NCBI GenBank assembly: GCA_025963615.1
Contig: JAOQAL010000625.1
Span: 1-8,725, forward strand
Direction of reading: 5' to 3'
Source of the DNA: Chitinophagaceae bacterium
GTDB lineage: Bacteria; Bacteroidota; Bacteroidia; Chitinophagales; Chitinophagaceae
Length of the DNA stretch: 8,725 nucleotides
Part shown: positions 7,516-8,725 of the stretch, in pieces
Layout of the letters: every line of letters begins with the position of its first letter
Position numbering within the stretch: position 1 is the stretch's first letter
Position numbers and translations under genes: made by a program
Notes under the pieces: model-generated
The model's input: only the letters and a program-made list of their open reading frames with translations
Told to the model about the DNA's origin: nothing
The model's database searches: none

Positions 7516-7557
7516 ACTCACCATTGACTATTCACCTCTCACCATTCACCACTCACA
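7516..7557 (+). repeat. Heptamer tandem array D upstream of the kinase
   Basis: Six in-phase 7-nt units start at 7516, 7523, 7530, 7537, 7544 and 7551: actcacc, attgact, attcacc, tctcacc, attcacc, actcaca. The consensus is WYTCACC. The array ends only 2 nt before the kinase ATG at 7560, so the entire ribosome footprint upstream of the start is repeat. It is almost free of G on the coding strand. Period and location match arrays A, B and C, but the unit is different. Confidence 0.85.
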
Positions 7558-7559
7558 TT

Positions 7560-8725
7560 ATGCATAAACTTCCGGTCATAACAATTTTCGATATCGGTAA
7601 GACAAACAAGAAACTATTGTTGTTTGATGAACAGTACAAACTGGTGTATGAAGAAAGCAAACAGTTTGATGAAATTAAAGACGAAGATGGTTTCGATGGC
7701 GAAGATGTAGGGGCGTTAACAAACTGGCTCAAAAATTCTTTTGTCCGGTTATTAGATGATAAAAGGTTTGATATTAAAGCATTGAATTTTTCTGGTTACG
7801 GCGCCAGCCTTGTTTACCTCAATGATAAGATGGAGGTATTTCTTCCTTTGTATAATTACCTGAAACCTTACCCGCCCCAACTGCAGAAACAATTTTATGA
7901 TGACTATGGCGGTGAAAGTTTAGTAGCAAGACAAACAGCGTCACCGGTATTGGGCCATCTTAATTCGGGAATGCAGTTGTATCGGTTGAAATATGAAAAA
8001 CCGCTTGACTTTGAGCGGATAAAGCATGCCCTTCATTTACCACAATACCTTGGCTATATTTTTTCTTCAAAAACAACTTCGGACATTACAAGCGTCGGTT
8101 GTCACACCAACCTTTGGGACTTTGAACAAAATGAGTATCATACCTGGGTGAAGGAGGAGGGTATTCAATCAAAACTGGCGCCGCTAATGAATTGTGAAGC
8201 GATAGCGGGTTATACCACGCAAGGTATTCCGGTGGGGACTGGCCTGCATGATAGTTCGGCTGCCTTGATACCTTACCTCGCCGCTGCTCAGGAACCATTT
8301 ATACTGCTTTCGACCGGAACCTGGTGCATCAGTCTTAATCCTTTCAACCAATTGCCGTTAACTGACTATGAATTACAGCATGATTGTCTTTGTTATTTAT
8401 CCTACCAGGGCAAACCGGTGAAAGCCTCCCGTTTATTTGCAGGCAACGAACATGAACAGCAAACAAAAAAGCTTTCCGCGCATTTCAATAAACCCCTTGA
8501 TTTTTTCGCTACAGTCCAATGTAACGCAGGGCTATTAAGTAAATTAAAAGGGAATGCTGGTTTTCAAACAAATGGGCATGCAGTTACTATGTTGCAGCAA
8601 TCTGTTTTTGGAGAAAGAAACCTCGAAGGATTTGCCAGTTATGAAGAAGCCTACCATCAGTTAATAGCAGATATTATTGTCCAGCAATTGCAATCAACAC
8701 AATTAGTACTCAGTGGAACGACCGT
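7560..8725 (+). CDS. rhaB: FGGY-family carbohydrate kinase, probable L-rhamnulokinase (3' end outside window)
   Basis: The frame is open from the ATG to the window edge: 388 complete codons and two further bases. The product is an FGGY sugar kinase of the FGGY_N/FGGY_C two-domain type. The N-terminal phosphate loop is DIGKTNKK (11-18), in place of the commoner DxGTT form. TSVGCHTNLWDF lies at 177-188. G228-L-H-D231-S-S carries the catalytic aspartate, and LLSTGTW (249-255) is the ATP-binding element of the second domain. The frame is cut within LVLSGTT, before the expected GG-x-x-x-N adenosine motif; the usual family length near 450-480 aa implies that some 60-90 residues are missing. Placed with rhaEW, rhaM and rhaI, it most likely phosphorylates L-rhamnulose at O-1. 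Fuculokinase or xylulokinase activity cannot be excluded from the sequence. The symbol is assigned by pathway role, since this branch differs from E. coli RhaB. Confidence 0.85.
   Translation, partial: MHKLPVITIFDIGKTNKKLLLFDEQYKLVYEESKQFDEIKDEDGFDGEDVGALTNWLKNSFVRLLDDKRFDIKALNFSGYGASLVYLNDKMEVFLPLYNYLKPYPPQLQKQFYDDYGGESLVARQTASPVLGHLNSGMQLYRLKYEKPLDFERIKHALHLPQYLGYIFSSKTTSDITSVGCHTNLWDFEQNEYHTWVKEEGIQSKLAPLMNCEAIAGYTTQGIPVGTGLHDSSAALIPYLAAAQEPFILLSTGTWCISLNPFNQLPLTDYELQHDCLCYLSYQGKPVKASRLFAGNEHEQQTKKLSAHFNKPLDFFATVQCNAGLLSKLKGNAGFQTNGHAVTMLQQSVFGERNLEGFASYEEAYHQLIADIIVQQLQSTQLVLSGTT

Noticed and set aside
7499..7567. Small leader peptide of 22 codons overlapping the kinase start
   Set aside because: It is largely translated heptamer repeat plus chance ATG; no conserved features or coding bias can be argued.
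8086..8298. Minus-strand 70-codon open frame
   Set aside because: It lies inside the kinase coding sequence, whose frame carries the GCHTNLWDF and GLHDSSA motifs.

Overview
The window looks like part of an L-rhamnose utilisation locus from a member of the Bacteroidota, probably near Chitinophagaceae (the family-level guess is inference). The reasons are: AT-leaning coding sequence; no recognisable Shine-Dalgarno in front of any of the six genes; secreted enzymes with short signal peptides ending in an Ala-Gln junction; and the fused aldolase/dehydrogenase route for rhamnulose phosphate.

Six genes lie on the + strand. In order they are: rhaEW (198-2393), a fusion of rhamnulose-1-phosphate aldolase and lactaldehyde dehydrogenase; a secreted glycoside hydrolase distantly like GH106 alpha-L-rhamnosidases (2501-4807); rhaM, L-rhamnose mutarotase (4873-5187); a secreted alpha/beta-hydrolase esterase (5202-6068); rhaI, L-rhamnose isomerase of the Pseudomonas stutzeri type (6096-7370); and an FGGY sugar kinase, the probable rhamnulokinase, cut by the right edge (7560-8725+). 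Together they give a full route. The exported esterase and glycosidase would strip acyl groups and free rhamnose from plant or microbial polymers. RhaM interconverts the anomers, RhaI makes L-rhamnulose, the kinase makes L-rhamnulose-1-phosphate, and RhaEW cleaves it to dihydroxyacetone phosphate plus L-lactaldehyde and oxidises the aldehyde to L-lactate. No transporter or regulator lies inside the window.

The most unusual content is between the genes. Every intergenic gap longer than 50 bp carries a degenerate tandem array with an exact 7-nt period, placed directly in front of the next start codon: 107-169, 2427-2482, 4801-4863 and 7516-7557. Each array has its own local consensus (GCTYRMA, GCTYNCA, CATCCAG, WYTCACC), but all can be phased onto a loose shared pattern, SCWYNCA. 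The two short gaps (14 and 27 bp) have none. At the left edge (1-93) the same heptamer family runs in the opposite orientation and is built into a 56-nt (8 x 7) higher-order repeat, facing the array at 107-169. The arrays fill the ribosome-loading zone of four of the six genes. They also create a false upstream extension of the glycosidase reading frame. No tRNA, rRNA, CRISPR, insertion sequence or convincing terminator was seen.
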